From contig JAFUNS010000025.1 in NCBI GenBank assembly GCA_017472925.1, positions 24,416-88,415 on the forward strand: a stretch of DNA of 64,000 nt, given 5' to 3'. The DNA is from Bacteroides sp. GTDB taxonomy: Bacteria > Bacteroidota > Bacteroidia > Bacteroidales > Bacteroidaceae. Positions within the stretch are counted from its first letter, which is position 1. Each line of letters starts with the position of its first letter. Below the pieces are notes generated by a model, which was given only the letters and a program-made list of their open reading frames with translations, searched no databases and was not told the origin of the DNA. This document shows positions 16,432-26,003 of this stretch, piece after piece. The translations under genes and the position numbers were made by a program.

Positions 16432-17394
16432 TTATTTTGTTCGATTGATTACATAATCTATATAAGCAGAAAGTGCATCTCTCATTTCGGGAGTAGTTGA
16501 GGAAGGTAACAAATCAAGCGCTTTGTTTCGATAGTCCATCATAACTTTTTGTGCATACTCAATACCACCTTGCTGCTTTACATATTCGATGAAATCTTCA
16601 ATTTCTTCTTGTGTAGCTTCCAACGAACGGATACGATAAGCCAAGGCACGCATGGTCTCGTCAGCAAAATGATTCAATACATAAAGAGCTGGGAGTGTAA
16701 GCTTACCTTCACGCATATCATTACCGGTAGGTTTACCAACATCCGATGTAAAGTAATCGAATATATCATCCTTAATTTGGAAAGCAATGCCAATCATTTC
16801 TCCGAAAAGAGAAGCATTTTGCTCGATTTCATCGGTAGAATTAGCGGAAAGAGCACCTGCTTCTGCACAAGCAGAGAATAAAGAAGCAGTTTTCTTTCGT
16901 AAGACTTCAAAATAAACATCTTCATTAAAATCAATAGCTCCGGTATTAGACAACTGCACTATCTCACCTTCGGAAAGGTTTTGTCCTAATTTGGCCACCA
17001 GATCGACTATACGTATATCGGCAGTCATTGCTGCCTCCTTCAAACTTGAAGCCAAAAGATAATCACCTACCAAAACAGATACCTTATTATCATAAAGGGC
17101 ATTAACCGACTTCTGTCCACGACGCTTATCACTCTCATCCACCACATCATCATGTACCAAACTGGCTGTATGTAACAATTCCAAAGAGATAGCAGCATGA
17201 TAAGTTGCATCAAGCACTTCTCCATAGACCTTTGCCATAAGAAGCACCAACATTGGACGCATCATCTTTCCATTCCTTTGTTTAATGTAAGTAATCACTT
17301 CATTCAACAATGGATTAGAACTTTGAAGTGAAGCATCAAACATCTGTTTGAACACTTCAAATTCTTGCATTATCGGCCCTTTAATTTGTTGCAT
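16432..17394 (-). CDS. Polyprenyl diphosphate synthase (IspB/octaprenyl type)
   Basis: 320 residues of the trans-isoprenyl diphosphate synthase fold. The first aspartate-rich motif is DDVVDESDKRRG (about 92-103), the second DDIFDYFTSDVGK (about 212-224). GKMMRPMLVLLMAKVYG carries the substrate-binding Lys and Arg. Length and sequence fit the long-chain enzymes that make the isoprenoid tail of menaquinone rather than farnesyl synthases. Small residues two helical turns before the first motif (AAISLELLHTASLVHDD) agree with a long product, but chain length cannot be read with certainty. It is divergent from polA. A TAATTTTG box at 17421-17428 on the minus strand serves it. Confidence 0.88.
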   Translation of the reverse strand: MQQIKGPIMQEFEVFKQMFDASLQSSNPLLNEVITYIKQRNGKMMRPMLVLLMAKVYGEVLDATYHAAISLELLHTASLVHDDVVDESDKRRGQKSVNALYDNKVSVLVGDYLLASSLKEAAMTADIRIVDLVAKLGQNLSEGEIVQLSNTGAIDFNEDVYFEVLRKKTASLFSACAEAGALSANSTDEIEQNASLFGEMIGIAFQIKDDIFDYFTSDVGKPTGNDMREGKLTLPALYVLNHFADETMRALAYRIRSLEATQEEIEDFIEYVKQQGGIEYAQKVMMDYRNKALDLLPSSTTPEMRDALSAYIDYVINRTK

Positions 17395-17420
17395 TACGTT
17401 TCAATAACAATTTTAAGCTA

Positions 17421-17428
17421 CAAAATTA
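17421..17428 (-). promoter_or_regulatory. -7 promoter box of the polyprenyl synthase gene
   Basis: Minus-strand TAATTTTG matches TAnnTTTG, 26 bases ahead of ATG 17394. On the plus strand a weaker TACTTTTA near 17460 may serve polA. Confidence 0.5.
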
Positions 17429-17493
17429 AGAATAAAACACGGAATACGGTATTTTTTTGTACTTTTACCATGAAAAAACAAATATTTTTAAGA

Positions 17494-20358
17494 ATGGAGA
17501 AGCTTTTTCTACTCGATGCGTACGCATTAATATACCGTGCATACTATGCATTAATCAAAAATCCTCGTATTAATTCGAAAGGATTCAATACTTCGGCGGT
17601 ATTGGGGTTTGTCAATACATTGGAAGATGTACTCAAAAAAGAGAACCCTACACACATCGGAGTAGCTTTCGATCCTTCAGGGCCTACTTTCCGCCACGAA
17701 GCTTATAAACAATACAAGGCACAACGCGAAGAAACGCCTGAAGTAATCCGTCTTTCCGTTCCTATTATTAAGGATATTATTCGCGCTTACCGCATTCCTA
17801 TACTTGAAGTATCTGGCTTTGAAGCGGATGATGTAATCGGTACATTGGCCACCAAAGCCGGTAAACAGGGCATTACTACTTATATGATGACTCCTGATAA
17901 GGATTATGGCCAACTGGTCAGTGAAAATGTCTTCATGTACCGCCCCAAATACGGTGATAAGGAATTTGATGTAATGGGAGTAGAAGAAGTAAAAGCTAAG
18001 TTCGACATTGAATCTCCATTACAGGTTATTGATATGTTGGGACTGATGGGCGATTCGTCTGATAACATTCCAGGTTGTCCGGGTGTAGGAGAAAAGACAG
18101 CTCAAAAGTTAGTCGCCCAATTTGGTAGCATAGAAAATCTACTTGAACACACCGAGGAGTTAAAAGGTGCACTCAAGACAAAAGTAGAAAATAATAAGGA
18201 AATGATTCTCTTCTCCAAATTTTTGGCAACCATTAAAACCGATGTTCCCATCGAGTTAAATATGGAAGACTTACAAAGAGAAGCACCCGATGAAGAAGCA
18301 TTGCGGAAAATTTTTGAGGAAATGGAATTCCGCTCTCTTATGGAACGAGTATTCAACCGTGAGAAAAAAATTACTACAACTGAAAATACAATCAAGAAGC
18401 CGACTGGTCAACCCGACCTCTTCAATGGTCAGCTTTCTTTGTTTGGTAACACCCCTACCCCATCAACTGCTTCAAAGGGCCAAAAACAGGGCAATTTGTT
18501 TGCAGAATTTGCGGACGAGGGGCAAGGCGATTCAAAATATTCAAATCTCGCGAATTTGGAAAGCCTTCGCTATAATTATCAACTTATTGATAATGAAGAT
18601 AAAAGAAATGAATTACGTACAAAGTTAATTACATCCGAAATTCTCAGTTTAGATACAGAGACCACAAGTACAGACCCCATCAATGCCGAATTGGTTGGAA
18701 TGAGCTTCAGTATACAGGAAAATGAAGCCTATTATGTACCGATACCCGCTAATCAAGACGAAGCTCTAAAAATTGTTAATGAGTTTAAGGAAGTCTTCGA
18801 AAACAAACAATCCTTGAAAGTGGGACAAAACATCAAGTATGATATGTTAGTGTTGTCGAATTACGGAATCAATCTTCAAGGTCCGATGTTCGATACCATG
18901 ATAGCACATTATGTCCTTCAGCCCGAATTAAGACATAACATGGATTACTTGGCAGAAATCTATCTGAATTATCAAACCATCCATATCGAAGAATTGATAG
19001 GCAGTAAAGGAAAGAACCAAGGCAATATGCGCGACCTTCCACCCGAAGCCATATACAAATATGCTTGCGAAGATGCCGATGTCACTCTGAAGCTTTACCA
19101 TATCTTAAAGAAAGAATTGGAAGAACACCAAGTATCTTCTTTATTCTACGATATCGAAATGCCATTGGTTCCCGTACTCGCTTATATGGAACGGAACGGT
19201 GTACGAATAAATTCAGAGACACTAAAAGAAAGTTCGCTTCACTTCACTTCCCGTATGCAAGAAATAGAAAAGGAAGTGCACCAATTGGCCGGTATGGACT
19301 TTAATATCGCCTCCCCGAAACAAGTGGGCGAAGTCCTATTCGACAAATTGAAAATTGTAACTAAAGCTAAGAAGACCAAAACAGGCCAATATGTTACCAG
19401 TGAAGAAGTACTCGAAAGCTTGCGTGGTAAACACGAGATTGTGGGAAAGATTTTGGAACATAGAGGACTAAAGAAACTTTTAGGTACGTATATCGATGCC
19501 CTACCCCTTTTGGTCAATCCCAAGACAGGGAAAATACATACTTCGTTCAACCAAACCGTTACGGCAACCGGTCGACTAAGTTCCAGCAATCCGAACTTGC
19601 AAAATATTCCGATCAGAAACGAAGACGGTAAAGAAATACGAAAAGCATTCATTCCCGAAGAAGGATGTGAATTCTTCTCGGCTGACTATTCACAAATTGA
19701 ATTACGTATTATGGCTCATCTCAGTGGCGACAAGAACATGATTGAAGCTTTCCGCGAAGGAAACGACATCCATGCTGCTACTGCCGCAAAAATCTATAAG
19801 ATAGCAATAGAAGAGGTAACACGTGAGCAACGTAGCAAGGCAAAAACGGCCAATTTCGGAATTATTTATGGCATCAGTGTATTCGGCCTTGCCGAACGGA
19901 TGAACGTGCCGCGGAGCGAAGCCAAAGAACTGATAGACGGATATTTCGAAACGTATCCCCATATCAAGGAATATATGGATAAGAGTATAGCGGTGGCACG
20001 CGAAAACGGTTACATCGAAACGATATTCGGTCGTAAACGCTTCTTACCCGATATCAATTCACACAATGCCGTTGTCAGAGGGTATGCCGAACGGAATGCC
20101 ATCAATGCACCGATACAAGGTAGTGCAGCCGATATCATCAAAGTAGCCATGGTAAAGATATACCAACGGTTCATGCAGGAAAACATCCGTTCGAAGATGA
20201 TTCTTCAAGTACACGATGAACTTAACTTCAGCGTTTATCCGGATGAAAAGGAAAAAGTGCAACAAATTGTCATCGAAGAAATGGAGAAGGCATATGCCAT
20301 GCAAGTACCTCTACGTGCCGATTGTGGTTGGGGGAACAATTGGTTGGAAGCTCATTAA
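17494..20358 (+). CDS. polA: DNA polymerase I
   Basis: About 954 residues from ATG 17494 (MEKLFLLDAYALIYRAYYAL). The open frame extends further upstream, and an in-frame ATG at 17470 is an alternative. Three domains are present: the N-terminal 5'-3' exonuclease (FDPSGPTFRHEAYKQYKAQR, then FEADDVIGTLA); a 3'-5' proofreading domain whose catalytic motifs look intact (LSLDTETTSTDP, QNIKYDMLVL, YKYACEDADVTLK); and the polymerase domain with motif A DYSQIELRIMAHLSGD, motif B RSKAKTANFGIIYG and motif C VHDEL. It fills gaps and removes primers during repair and lagging-strand synthesis. A low-complexity linker (about residues 325-380) separates the 5' nuclease from the rest. Divergent from the prenyl synthase; a hairpin repeat follows. 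Confidence 0.97.
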   Translation: MEKLFLLDAYALIYRAYYALIKNPRINSKGFNTSAVLGFVNTLEDVLKKENPTHIGVAFDPSGPTFRHEAYKQYKAQREETPEVIRLSVPIIKDIIRAYRIPILEVSGFEADDVIGTLATKAGKQGITTYMMTPDKDYGQLVSENVFMYRPKYGDKEFDVMGVEEVKAKFDIESPLQVIDMLGLMGDSSDNIPGCPGVGEKTAQKLVAQFGSIENLLEHTEELKGALKTKVENNKEMILFSKFLATIKTDVPIELNMEDLQREAPDEEALRKIFEEMEFRSLMERVFNREKKITTTENTIKKPTGQPDLFNGQLSLFGNTPTPSTASKGQKQGNLFAEFADEGQGDSKYSNLANLESLRYNYQLIDNEDKRNELRTKLITSEILSLDTETTSTDPINAELVGMSFSIQENEAYYVPIPANQDEALKIVNEFKEVFENKQSLKVGQNIKYDMLVLSNYGINLQGPMFDTMIAHYVLQPELRHNMDYLAEIYLNYQTIHIEELIGSKGKNQGNMRDLPPEAIYKYACEDADVTLKLYHILKKELEEHQVSSLFYDIEMPLVPVLAYMERNGVRINSETLKESSLHFTSRMQEIEKEVHQLAGMDFNIASPKQVGEVLFDKLKIVTKAKKTKTGQYVTSEEVLESLRGKHEIVGKILEHRGLKKLLGTYIDALPLLVNPKTGKIHTSFNQTVTATGRLSSSNPNLQNIPIRNEDGKEIRKAFIPEEGCEFFSADYSQIELRIMAHLSGDKNMIEAFREGNDIHAATAAKIYKIAIEEVTREQRSKAKTANFGIIYGISVFGLAERMNVPRSEAKELIDGYFETYPHIKEYMDKSIAVARENGYIETIFGRKRFLPDINSHNAVVRGYAERNAINAPIQGSAADIIKVAMVKIYQRFMQENIRSKMILQVHDELNFSVYPDEKEKVQQIVIEEMEKAYAMQVPLRADCGWGNNWLEAH

Positions 20359-20409
20359 AGAGTGTATCCAATTATAGATACTATACAAAAAACATATCCA
20401 CAAATTATA

Positions 20410-20495
20410 TTGGTACGGATTACACGGATTTCACGGAACTAGTTGATGTAAACATACACTAAAGACCGTGTTAATCCGTGTAATCCGTGCCTAAA
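20410..20495. repeat. GGCACGGATTACACGGATT hairpin repeat, copy 2
   Basis: Left arm GGTACGGATTACACGGATT at 20412-20430; right arm AATCCGTGTAATCCGTGCC at 20473-20491. The spacer GTTGATGTAAACATACAC resembles those of copies 1, 3 and 4. It lies between polA and ychF, both forward. Confidence 0.85.
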
Positions 20496-20555
20496 TATAG
20501 CATGACACGCTCTCTTTTCTTTTCAGAATATGAAGCTTGATAAAAAAAGAATCAG

Positions 20556-20563
20556 TATCTTTG
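20556..20563 (+). promoter_or_regulatory. -7 promoter box of ychF
   Basis: TATCTTTG matches TAnnTTTG and lies 38 bases before ATG 20602. Confidence 0.5.
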
Positions 20564-20601
20564 CAAACTGATAATCTGTTAATAACTAAAACAATAAATA
20601 A

Positions 20602-21705
20602 ATGGCATTAAAAGCAGGTATTGTAGGTCTTCCCAATGTCGGAAAATCCACACTTTTTAATTGTTTGTCCAGCGCTAAGGCACAAAGTGCAAACTATCCG
20701 TTTTGTACCATCGATGCACAACAAGGACAAATCTCCGTACCCGATGAAAGATTAAACAAATTGGCAGAATTAGTGAAGCCGGGACGTATTGTTCCCGCTA
20801 CATGCGATATTGTAGACATTGCCGGATTGGTAAAAGGTGCCAGTCAAGGTGAAGGATTGGGTAACCAGTTCTTGGGAAACATCCGCGAAACCGATGCCAT
20901 CATCCATGTGCTCCGTTGTTTTGATAACGATAATATTGCTCATGTAGACGGTTCAGTAAACCCTGTTCGCGATAAGGAAATTATCGATGCCGAGCTCCAA
21001 CTGAAGGACTTGGAAACTGTAGAAAACCGCATCAAGCGCGTAGAAAAACAAGCCAAAGTAGGTGGTGACAAGCAAGCCAAATTGGAATACGATGTATTGT
21101 CAAAATACCGCGAAGTCTTGTTGCAGGGAAAGTCGGCACGTACCGTTACTTTCGAAACCGAAGACGAACAGAATGCTGCAAAAAGCCTGTTCCTTCTTAC
21201 TACCAAACCCGTACTTTATGTATGTAATGTAGACGATACAGCTGCTGCCAATGGCAATCCATACGTAGAAGCCGTTCGCGAAGCCATCAAGGACGAAGAA
21301 GCCGAACTGCTTATCATCAGTGCTCAAACCGAAGCCGACATTGCCGAACTTGAAAGCTACGAAGAAAAGCAGATGTTTTTGGAAGACATGGGCTTGAAGG
21401 AATCAGGTTGTGACCGCCTCATCAAGGCTATCTACAAACTTCTGAATCTTGAAACCTTCATTACCGCTGGGGAAATGGAAGTCAAGGCCTGGACATACCG
21501 CAAAGGTTGGAAAGCTCCCCAATGTGCCGGTGTTATTCATACCGATTTCGAAAAAGGCTTTATCCGCGCCGAAGTGATTAAGTACGACGACTATATCAAG
21601 TATGGCTCTGAAACTGCTGTAAAAGAAGCCGGGAAGATGGGTGTAGAAGGCAAGGAATACGTGGTACAGGATGGTGATATCATGCACTTCCGCTTCAATG
21701 TGTAA
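20602..21705 (+). CDS. ychF: Redox-regulated ATPase YchF (Obg-related)
   Basis: 367 residues. YchF/OLA1 is a ribosome-associated P-loop protein that hydrolyses ATP in preference to GTP. The P-loop GLPNVGKSTLFN is at residues 8-19, followed by switch-region DIVDIAGLVKGASQGEGLGN. A coiled-coil arm (QLKDLETVENRIKRVEKQAK) interrupts the G domain and a C-terminal TGS domain covers about 280-365 (AWTYRKGWKAPQCAGVIHTD). All expected parts and length are present. It has its own promoter box and is closed by a strong hairpin shared with the convergent mutS. Confidence 0.96.
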   Translation: MALKAGIVGLPNVGKSTLFNCLSSAKAQSANYPFCTIDAQQGQISVPDERLNKLAELVKPGRIVPATCDIVDIAGLVKGASQGEGLGNQFLGNIRETDAIIHVLRCFDNDNIAHVDGSVNPVRDKEIIDAELQLKDLETVENRIKRVEKQAKVGGDKQAKLEYDVLSKYREVLLQGKSARTVTFETEDEQNAAKSLFLLTTKPVLYVCNVDDTAAANGNPYVEAVREAIKDEEAELLIISAQTEADIAELESYEEKQMFLEDMGLKESGCDRLIKAIYKLLNLETFITAGEMEVKAWTYRKGWKAPQCAGVIHTDFEKGFIRAEVIKYDDYIKYGSETAVKEAGKMGVEGKEYVVQDGDIMHFRFNV

Positions 21706-21802
21706 TATTTTTGTACCTTTATATGAAAGTGGATGTGTAGGTAGATTCAACTTTTAAATGCAATCATTCCACATAGAAGAAATTTCAGAACCACCCCACA
21801 AT

Positions 21803-21847
21803 ATAAAGATGTACCACTATACATAAGAATAAGTGGTACATCTTTAT
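21803..21847. terminator. Bidirectional terminator between ychF and mutS
   Basis: A perfect 16-bp stem, ATAAAGATGTACCACT (21803-21818) with AGTGGTACATCTTTAT (21832-21847), around a 13-base loop. It lies between two convergent genes, and the A/T-rich stem ends serve as U tracts in either direction. Confidence 0.75.
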
Positions 21848-21866
21848 TTGAATATGATTCAACGAC

Positions 21867-24479
21867 TTATTTTCCTCTCACAATCTTCTTGATATCGTTC
21901 AGCTTATTCAAAGCCTCTAAAGGAGTGAGGTTATTTACATCGAGGTTGAGGATTTCATCGCGTATCTGGCAAAGTACAGGGTCATCCAATTGGAAGAAAC
22001 TGAGTTGCATTCCGTCGCGACTTTGGGCTATTTCTTTGGTGGGTTTGGATACACCTTGTTGACGATTGTCCGATTCCAATTGTCCCAAAATAGTATTGGC
22101 ACGCTTCACAATGCTTTTAGGCATACCAGCCATTTTAGCCACATGGATACCGAAGGAGTGTTCACTTCCTCCACGCTCCAATTTACGGAGGAAAATTACC
22201 TTATTATCCACTTCCTTTACCGATACATTGTAGTTCTTGATGCGCTTGAAGGATTTCTCCATCTCGTTCAATTCGTGGTAATGGGTAGCAAAGAGAGTAC
22301 GTGCCTTGGCCTTGGGATGCTCGTGGATATACTCTACAATGGCCCACGCAATGGAAATACCATCGTAGGTAGAAGTACCCCTACCCAACTCATCAAACAA
22401 GACCAAACTACGGGGAGAAAGGTTATTCAATATGTCGGCAGCTTCGTTCATTTCTACCATGAAAGTGGATTCGCCCACCGAAATGTTGTCACTGGCCCCT
22501 ACACGGGTGAATATCTTGTCTACCATACCAATACGCGCGCTTTCGGCAGGTACAAAACAACCTATTTGCGCCATCAGGGTTATCAAGGCTGTCTGGCGGA
22601 GCAAGGCAGATTTACCGGCCATATTGGGCCCGGTAATGATGATGATTTGTTGGTTATCGGTATCGAGGAGCACATCGTTGGCAATATACCTCTCTCCTAT
22701 CGGCAATTGTTTTTCAATCACCGGATGGCGTCCTTGTCGGATTTCTAGCACATCATTGTCTTCTATAATGGGACGGATGTATTTGTTTTCTCTCGCTACA
22801 TTGGCAAAGGAAAGCAAACAATCCAATCGGGCTATCTGCGTAGCGTTGATTTGGATGGCAGGAATATATTCGGCCAACGAGAGTACCAAATCGTTGTAAA
22901 GTTTGGTTTCAAGAGCCAGTATCTTTTCTTCAGCCCCCAATATCTTTTCTTCGTATTCCTTCAATTCCTGAGTGATGTAGCGCTCGGCGTTGACCAACGT
23001 TTGCTTACGAATCCAATCGGCCGGCACCTTGTCCTTATGCGTATTACGTACTTCAATGTAATAGCCGAACACATTGTTATAGGCTATCTTGAGGCTCGGT
23101 ATTTCGGTGCGTTCGCTTTCTCGTTGCTGCATCTGGAGCAAATAATCTTTGCCCGAATAGGCTATCTGTCTCAATTCATCCAATTCGGAACATACACCAT
23201 CGGCTATTACGCCTCCTTTGTTCACCAACAACGGTGGATCGTTCTTAACTTCACGGGCGATACGGTCGCGGATGCTTTCGCAAAGGTTCAAATGCTCACC
23301 AATACGGTGGAGGCTATCGTTTTCGGCATTCAAACAAGCATTCTTAATGGGTTCTATGGCTTGAAGAGCCACTTTCAGTTGTACCACTTCGCGAGGCGAA
23401 ATACGGCCTACAGCGGCCTTGGAAACGATGCGTTCAAGGTCGCCTATCAAATGCATCTTTTCTTCGACAAAGTCCTTGAAATCGGGCTCACGGAAGAAAT
23501 ATTCCACTACATCCAAACGCTCGTTGATGGGTTTCTCATCTTTCAAAGGGAATACCACCCAACGCTTCAGCATACGGGCCCCCATGGGACTGATGGTTTT
23601 GTCTATGACATCCAGCAAACTGGTACCTCCATCGTTCATACTTCCGATTAGTTCGAGGCTGCGAACGGTAAACTTGTCAAGGCGTACATAGCGGTCTTCT
23701 TCAATACGCGAGAGTGAGGTGATGTGACCAATCTGATAATGTTGTGTCATATCCAGATATTGAAGGATGGCTCCCGATGCCACAATACCATTCTTAAGGT
23801 GTTCTACTCCGAATCCTTTCAGGTTCTTGGTCTCGAAGTGTTTCAACAGTTTCTCGCGGGAAGAAGTCTCTGTAAACACCCAGTCCTCGAGTTCGAAAGT
23901 AAAGAACTTGCTACCGAAATTACCTTCGAACATGCCTCGTTTGCCACGTTCAAAAAGCACTTCTTTCGGAGCGAAGTTATTCAAAAGCTTGTCTATATAG
24001 TCAAATGGACCTTCGGCGGTAAGGAATTCGCCGGTAGAGATATCGAGAAAAGCTACTCCGCATGTTGACTTACCAAAGTGTACAGCCGCCAAGAAGTTGT
24101 TTTCTTTGTAAGAAAGCACATTGTCATTGATGGCCACCCCCGGCGTAACCAATTCGGTAATGCCTCTCTTCACCAGTTTCTTGGTGAGTTTGGGGTCTTC
24201 CAGCTGGTCGCAGATGGCTACACGCTTACCGGCTCTGACCAATTTAGGCAGGTAAGTATCGAGTGCATGGAAAGGGAATCCGGCCATTTCTACGTGTTTG
24301 GCCTGACCGTTGGCCCGTTTGGTCAAGGTAATACCCAATATCTCGGACGCAACGATTGCATCTTCCGAATAAGTTTCATAAAAGTCGCCACATCGGAAAA
24401 GCATGACTGCATCGGGATGCTTCGCCTTCAGTTCAAAGAACTGCTTCATCATGGGGGTCAATACCACATCGTTTGCCAC
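21867..24479 (-). CDS. mutS: DNA mismatch repair protein MutS
   Basis: 870 residues, normal for MutS1. It recognises mismatches and recruits MutL. The N-terminal mismatch-recognition domain has the Phe-x-Glu motif in [15 protein letters not shown] (about 23-37). The connector, lever and clamp domains follow. The ABC-type ATPase has Walker [15 protein letters not shown], a signature region [20 protein letters not shown], Walker [17 protein letters not shown] and a conserved His in [12 protein letters not shown]. The C-terminal helix-turn-helix dimerisation segment is present. It has its own promoter box at 24520-24527 and stands alone on the minus strand. Confidence 0.97.
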   Translation of the reverse strand: MANDVVLTPMMKQFFELKAKHPDAVMLFRCGDFYETYSEDAIVASEILGITLTKRANGQAKHVEMAGFPFHALDTYLPKLVRAGKRVAICDQLEDPKLTKKLVKRGITELVTPGVAINDNVLSYKENNFLAAVHFGKSTCGVAFLDISTGEFLTAEGPFDYIDKLLNNFAPKEVLFERGKRGMFEGNFGSKFFTFELEDWVFTETSSREKLLKHFETKNLKGFGVEHLKNGIVASGAILQYLDMTQHYQIGHITSLSRIEEDRYVRLDKFTVRSLELIGSMNDGGTSLLDVIDKTISPMGARMLKRWVVFPLKDEKPINERLDVVEYFFREPDFKDFVEEKMHLIGDLERIVSKAAVGRISPREVVQLKVALQAIEPIKNACLNAENDSLHRIGEHLNLCESIRDRIAREVKNDPPLLVNKGGVIADGVCSELDELRQIAYSGKDYLLQMQQRESERTEIPSLKIAYNNVFGYYIEVRNTHKDKVPADWIRKQTLVNAERYITQELKEYEEKILGAEEKILALETKLYNDLVLSLAEYIPAIQINATQIARLDCLLSFANVARENKYIRPIIEDNDVLEIRQGRHPVIEKQLPIGERYIANDVLLDTDNQQIIIITGPNMAGKSALLRQTALITLMAQIGCFVPAESARIGMVDKIFTRVGASDNISVGESTFMVEMNEAADILNNLSPRSLVLFDELGRGTSTYDGISIAWAIVEYIHEHPKAKARTLFATHYHELNEMEKSFKRIKNYNVSVKEVDNKVIFLRKLERGGSEHSFGIHVAKMAGMPKSIVKRANTILGQLESDNRQQGVSKPTKEIAQSRDGMQLSFFQLDDPVLCQIRDEILNLDVNNLTPLEALNKLNDIKKIVRGK

Positions 24480-24519
24480 TTTGGATTCCTTTCTTTTTAA
24501 GTTTGAATGATTAGAAAGG

Positions 24520-24527
24520 CAAAGATA
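24520..24527 (-). promoter_or_regulatory. -7 promoter box of mutS
   Basis: Minus-strand TATCTTTG matches TAnnTTTG, 40 bases ahead of ATG 24479. Confidence 0.5.
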
Positions 24528-24607
24528 CAGAAAAAGTGATAAAATCTCTTTCTCTTTCTCGCGAAACTATGTTTTATGAAGTATAAAGAGAGTGTGTCAT
24601 AATATAA

Positions 24608-24695
24608 TTTAGGCACGGATTACACGGATTTCACGGATAAAGTTGATGTAAACATACATTAGAAACCGTGTTAATCCGTGTAATCTGTGCCTAAA
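24608..24695. repeat. GGCACGGATTACACGGATT hairpin repeat, copy 3
   Basis: Begins TTTAGGCACGGATTACACGG at 24608 and ends GTAATCTGTGCCTAAA at 24695, with spacer GTTGATGTAAACATACATT. A degenerate satellite hairpin (AGTGGTTACG...ACACACCTAT) follows to the right, as in copy 4. It lies between the 3' end of the beta-barrel-like gene and mutS. Confidence 0.85.
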
Positions 24696-24732
24696 AAATT
24701 AGTGGTTACGTATTTTTACACACCTATTTTCT

Positions 24733-25569
24733 TTATCGGATTTCGATGCGTGGCCGTGGAGGACCGATGGTAGGATTTACCCTTTGCGGATTACTCTTGA
24801 AGGAAGCACTATGAAATATCTGATAAAGCAGACCTCCTACATCGAAGCCCACCTTCGCCCCATTGTTGAATCGATAGTAAGGCGTTGCGATAGGTACCGT
24901 TTCCCATCCGCCACGCATTGGATTATAATATCGTTGTACACCCATTTCCATACCAAAACGTTCGGTCATATCCCACGCTACACTACCTCCATACCGATAA
25001 CTTTGCATTCCCGATACATACCCACCATTATATCCTCCAAAGACATGAAAGGAAAGTCGGTCGGCTGCTTGATAGGACAAGGTGCCCGAAGCCCCGAACG
25101 ATTGGCCGGTAAAATGAGACATCAGCATCTTATTGGCATCTACTCCCACCTGAAGAGTCCATCTATCGCCCAAAGCATGAATATAGGATAGCGAGGCACT
25201 ATTGCTTCGCCCTATACCCGGTAATGTAGTTTGATTCCCCGCTCCCATCAATGCCCCATGCCGATGGTGCAACAAGATGCTGGCTGTACTGTAATCTCCC
25301 TTGAACATAGGCGAGGGATTGGTATAATAGGGAACAATCAAGGAAGGCTTCTGCAAGGAGAAACGGATAATGGTATCGGCCGAAGTATTGGGAAGAGGCA
25401 TTTCTATCCGCTCATCGAAAGAGATAGAAGAAGGATTTTCCAATGCTTTACCTTGCAATAGCTTCAAACTATCGCGGGCAATGCGCACGGTATCTTCTTG
25501 TGCACAAACACATAAGGTTGTACACACCATCAGCCATAAACACCATCCAATCCTACGAATCATAATCAT
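24733..25569 (-). CDS. Uncharacterised secreted, probably outer-membrane beta-barrel protein
   Basis: 278 residues; the second Met (25563) gives MIRRIGWCLWLMVCTTLCVC, a signal peptide ending near CAQ. After a polar, presumably periplasmic, stretch of about 90 residues come alternating aromatic strands with tight turns (SLSYIHALGDRWTLQVGVDA, FHVFGGYNGGYVSGMQSYRY, RFGMEMGVQRYYNPM), the pattern of a small transmembrane beta barrel. The C-terminus (NPTIGPPRPRIEIR) does not end in an aromatic residue after a last strand, unlike classical barrels, so it may be extended. I recognise no named family. It stands alone between two hairpin-repeat copies, with no linked pathway gene. Confidence 0.6.
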   Translation of the reverse strand: MIMIRRIGWCLWLMVCTTLCVCAQEDTVRIARDSLKLLQGKALENPSSISFDERIEMPLPNTSADTIIRFSLQKPSLIVPYYTNPSPMFKGDYSTASILLHHRHGALMGAGNQTTLPGIGRSNSASLSYIHALGDRWTLQVGVDANKMLMSHFTGQSFGASGTLSYQAADRLSFHVFGGYNGGYVSGMQSYRYGGSVAWDMTERFGMEMGVQRYYNPMRGGWETVPIATPYYRFNNGAKVGFDVGGLLYQIFHSASFKSNPQRVNPTIGPPRPRIEIR

Positions 25570-25670
25570 ACATACTAAACGGAAACAAAAGTAACCGAAA
25601 TTATGGGAAACAAAAAAGAATGGATGTTAATTCTATATATAGATACGAAAAAAGAAATGTGTCACATAAA

Positions 25671-25758
25671 TTTAGGCACAGATTACACGGATTGCACGGA
25701 AAGAATTGATATAAACATACAATAAAGACCGTGTTAATCTGTGTAATCCGTGCCTAAA
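25671..25758. repeat. GGCACGGATTACACGGATT hairpin repeat, copy 4
   Basis: Begins TTTAGGCACAGATTACACGG at 25671 and ends GTAATCCGTGCCTAAA at 25758, with spacer GATATAAACATACA. It is followed immediately by the satellite hairpin at 25763-25790 and then the tRNA gene. Confidence 0.85.
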
Positions 25759-25762
25759 AAAA

Positions 25763-25790
25763 AGTGGATGCGTATTTCGACACATCCACT
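25763..25790. repeat. Satellite hairpin AGTGGATG/CATCCACT
   Basis: An 8-bp perfect stem with a 12-base loop, preceded by a run of A and followed by CTTTCGTG, directly downstream of the minus-strand tRNA gene. Matches the reverse complement of 16289-16316. It could act as terminator for the tRNA, and is probably the end module of the dispersed element. Confidence 0.6.
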
Positions 25791-25798
25791 CTTTCGTG

Positions 25799-25869
25799 TT
25801 GGATTACCAGGATTCGAACCTGGACAAACAGAACCAAAACCTGTTGTGCTACCATTACACCATAATCCA
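25799..25869 (-). tRNA. tRNA-Gln (anticodon UUG)
   Basis: The reverse complement folds as a complete cloverleaf of about 71 bases: acceptor TGGATTA/TAATCCA, D arm GTGTAATGGTAGCAC, anticodon arm ACAGG-TTTTGGT-TCTGT with anticodon TTG, and T arm CCAGG-TTCGAAT-CCTGG. CCA is not encoded at the 3' end. Reads CAA (and CAG by wobble). Confidence 0.95.
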
Positions 25870-25969
25870 ATCATCAGCACTTTCCTTGGAAAGCGGTGCA
25901 AAGATACAGTTTTTTATTAATATCTTCCAAACTTTTCGGCAAAAAATTTCATTTTATATAGAAAAAAAG

Positions 25970-25977
25970 TACCTTTG
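25970..25977 (+). promoter_or_regulatory. -7 promoter box of the tricorn-like protease gene
   Basis: TACCTTTG matches TAnnTTTG and lies 26 bases before ATG 26004. Confidence 0.5.
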
Positions 25978-26003
25978 TTCATTCAATTTTAACAATTACA
26001 CAC

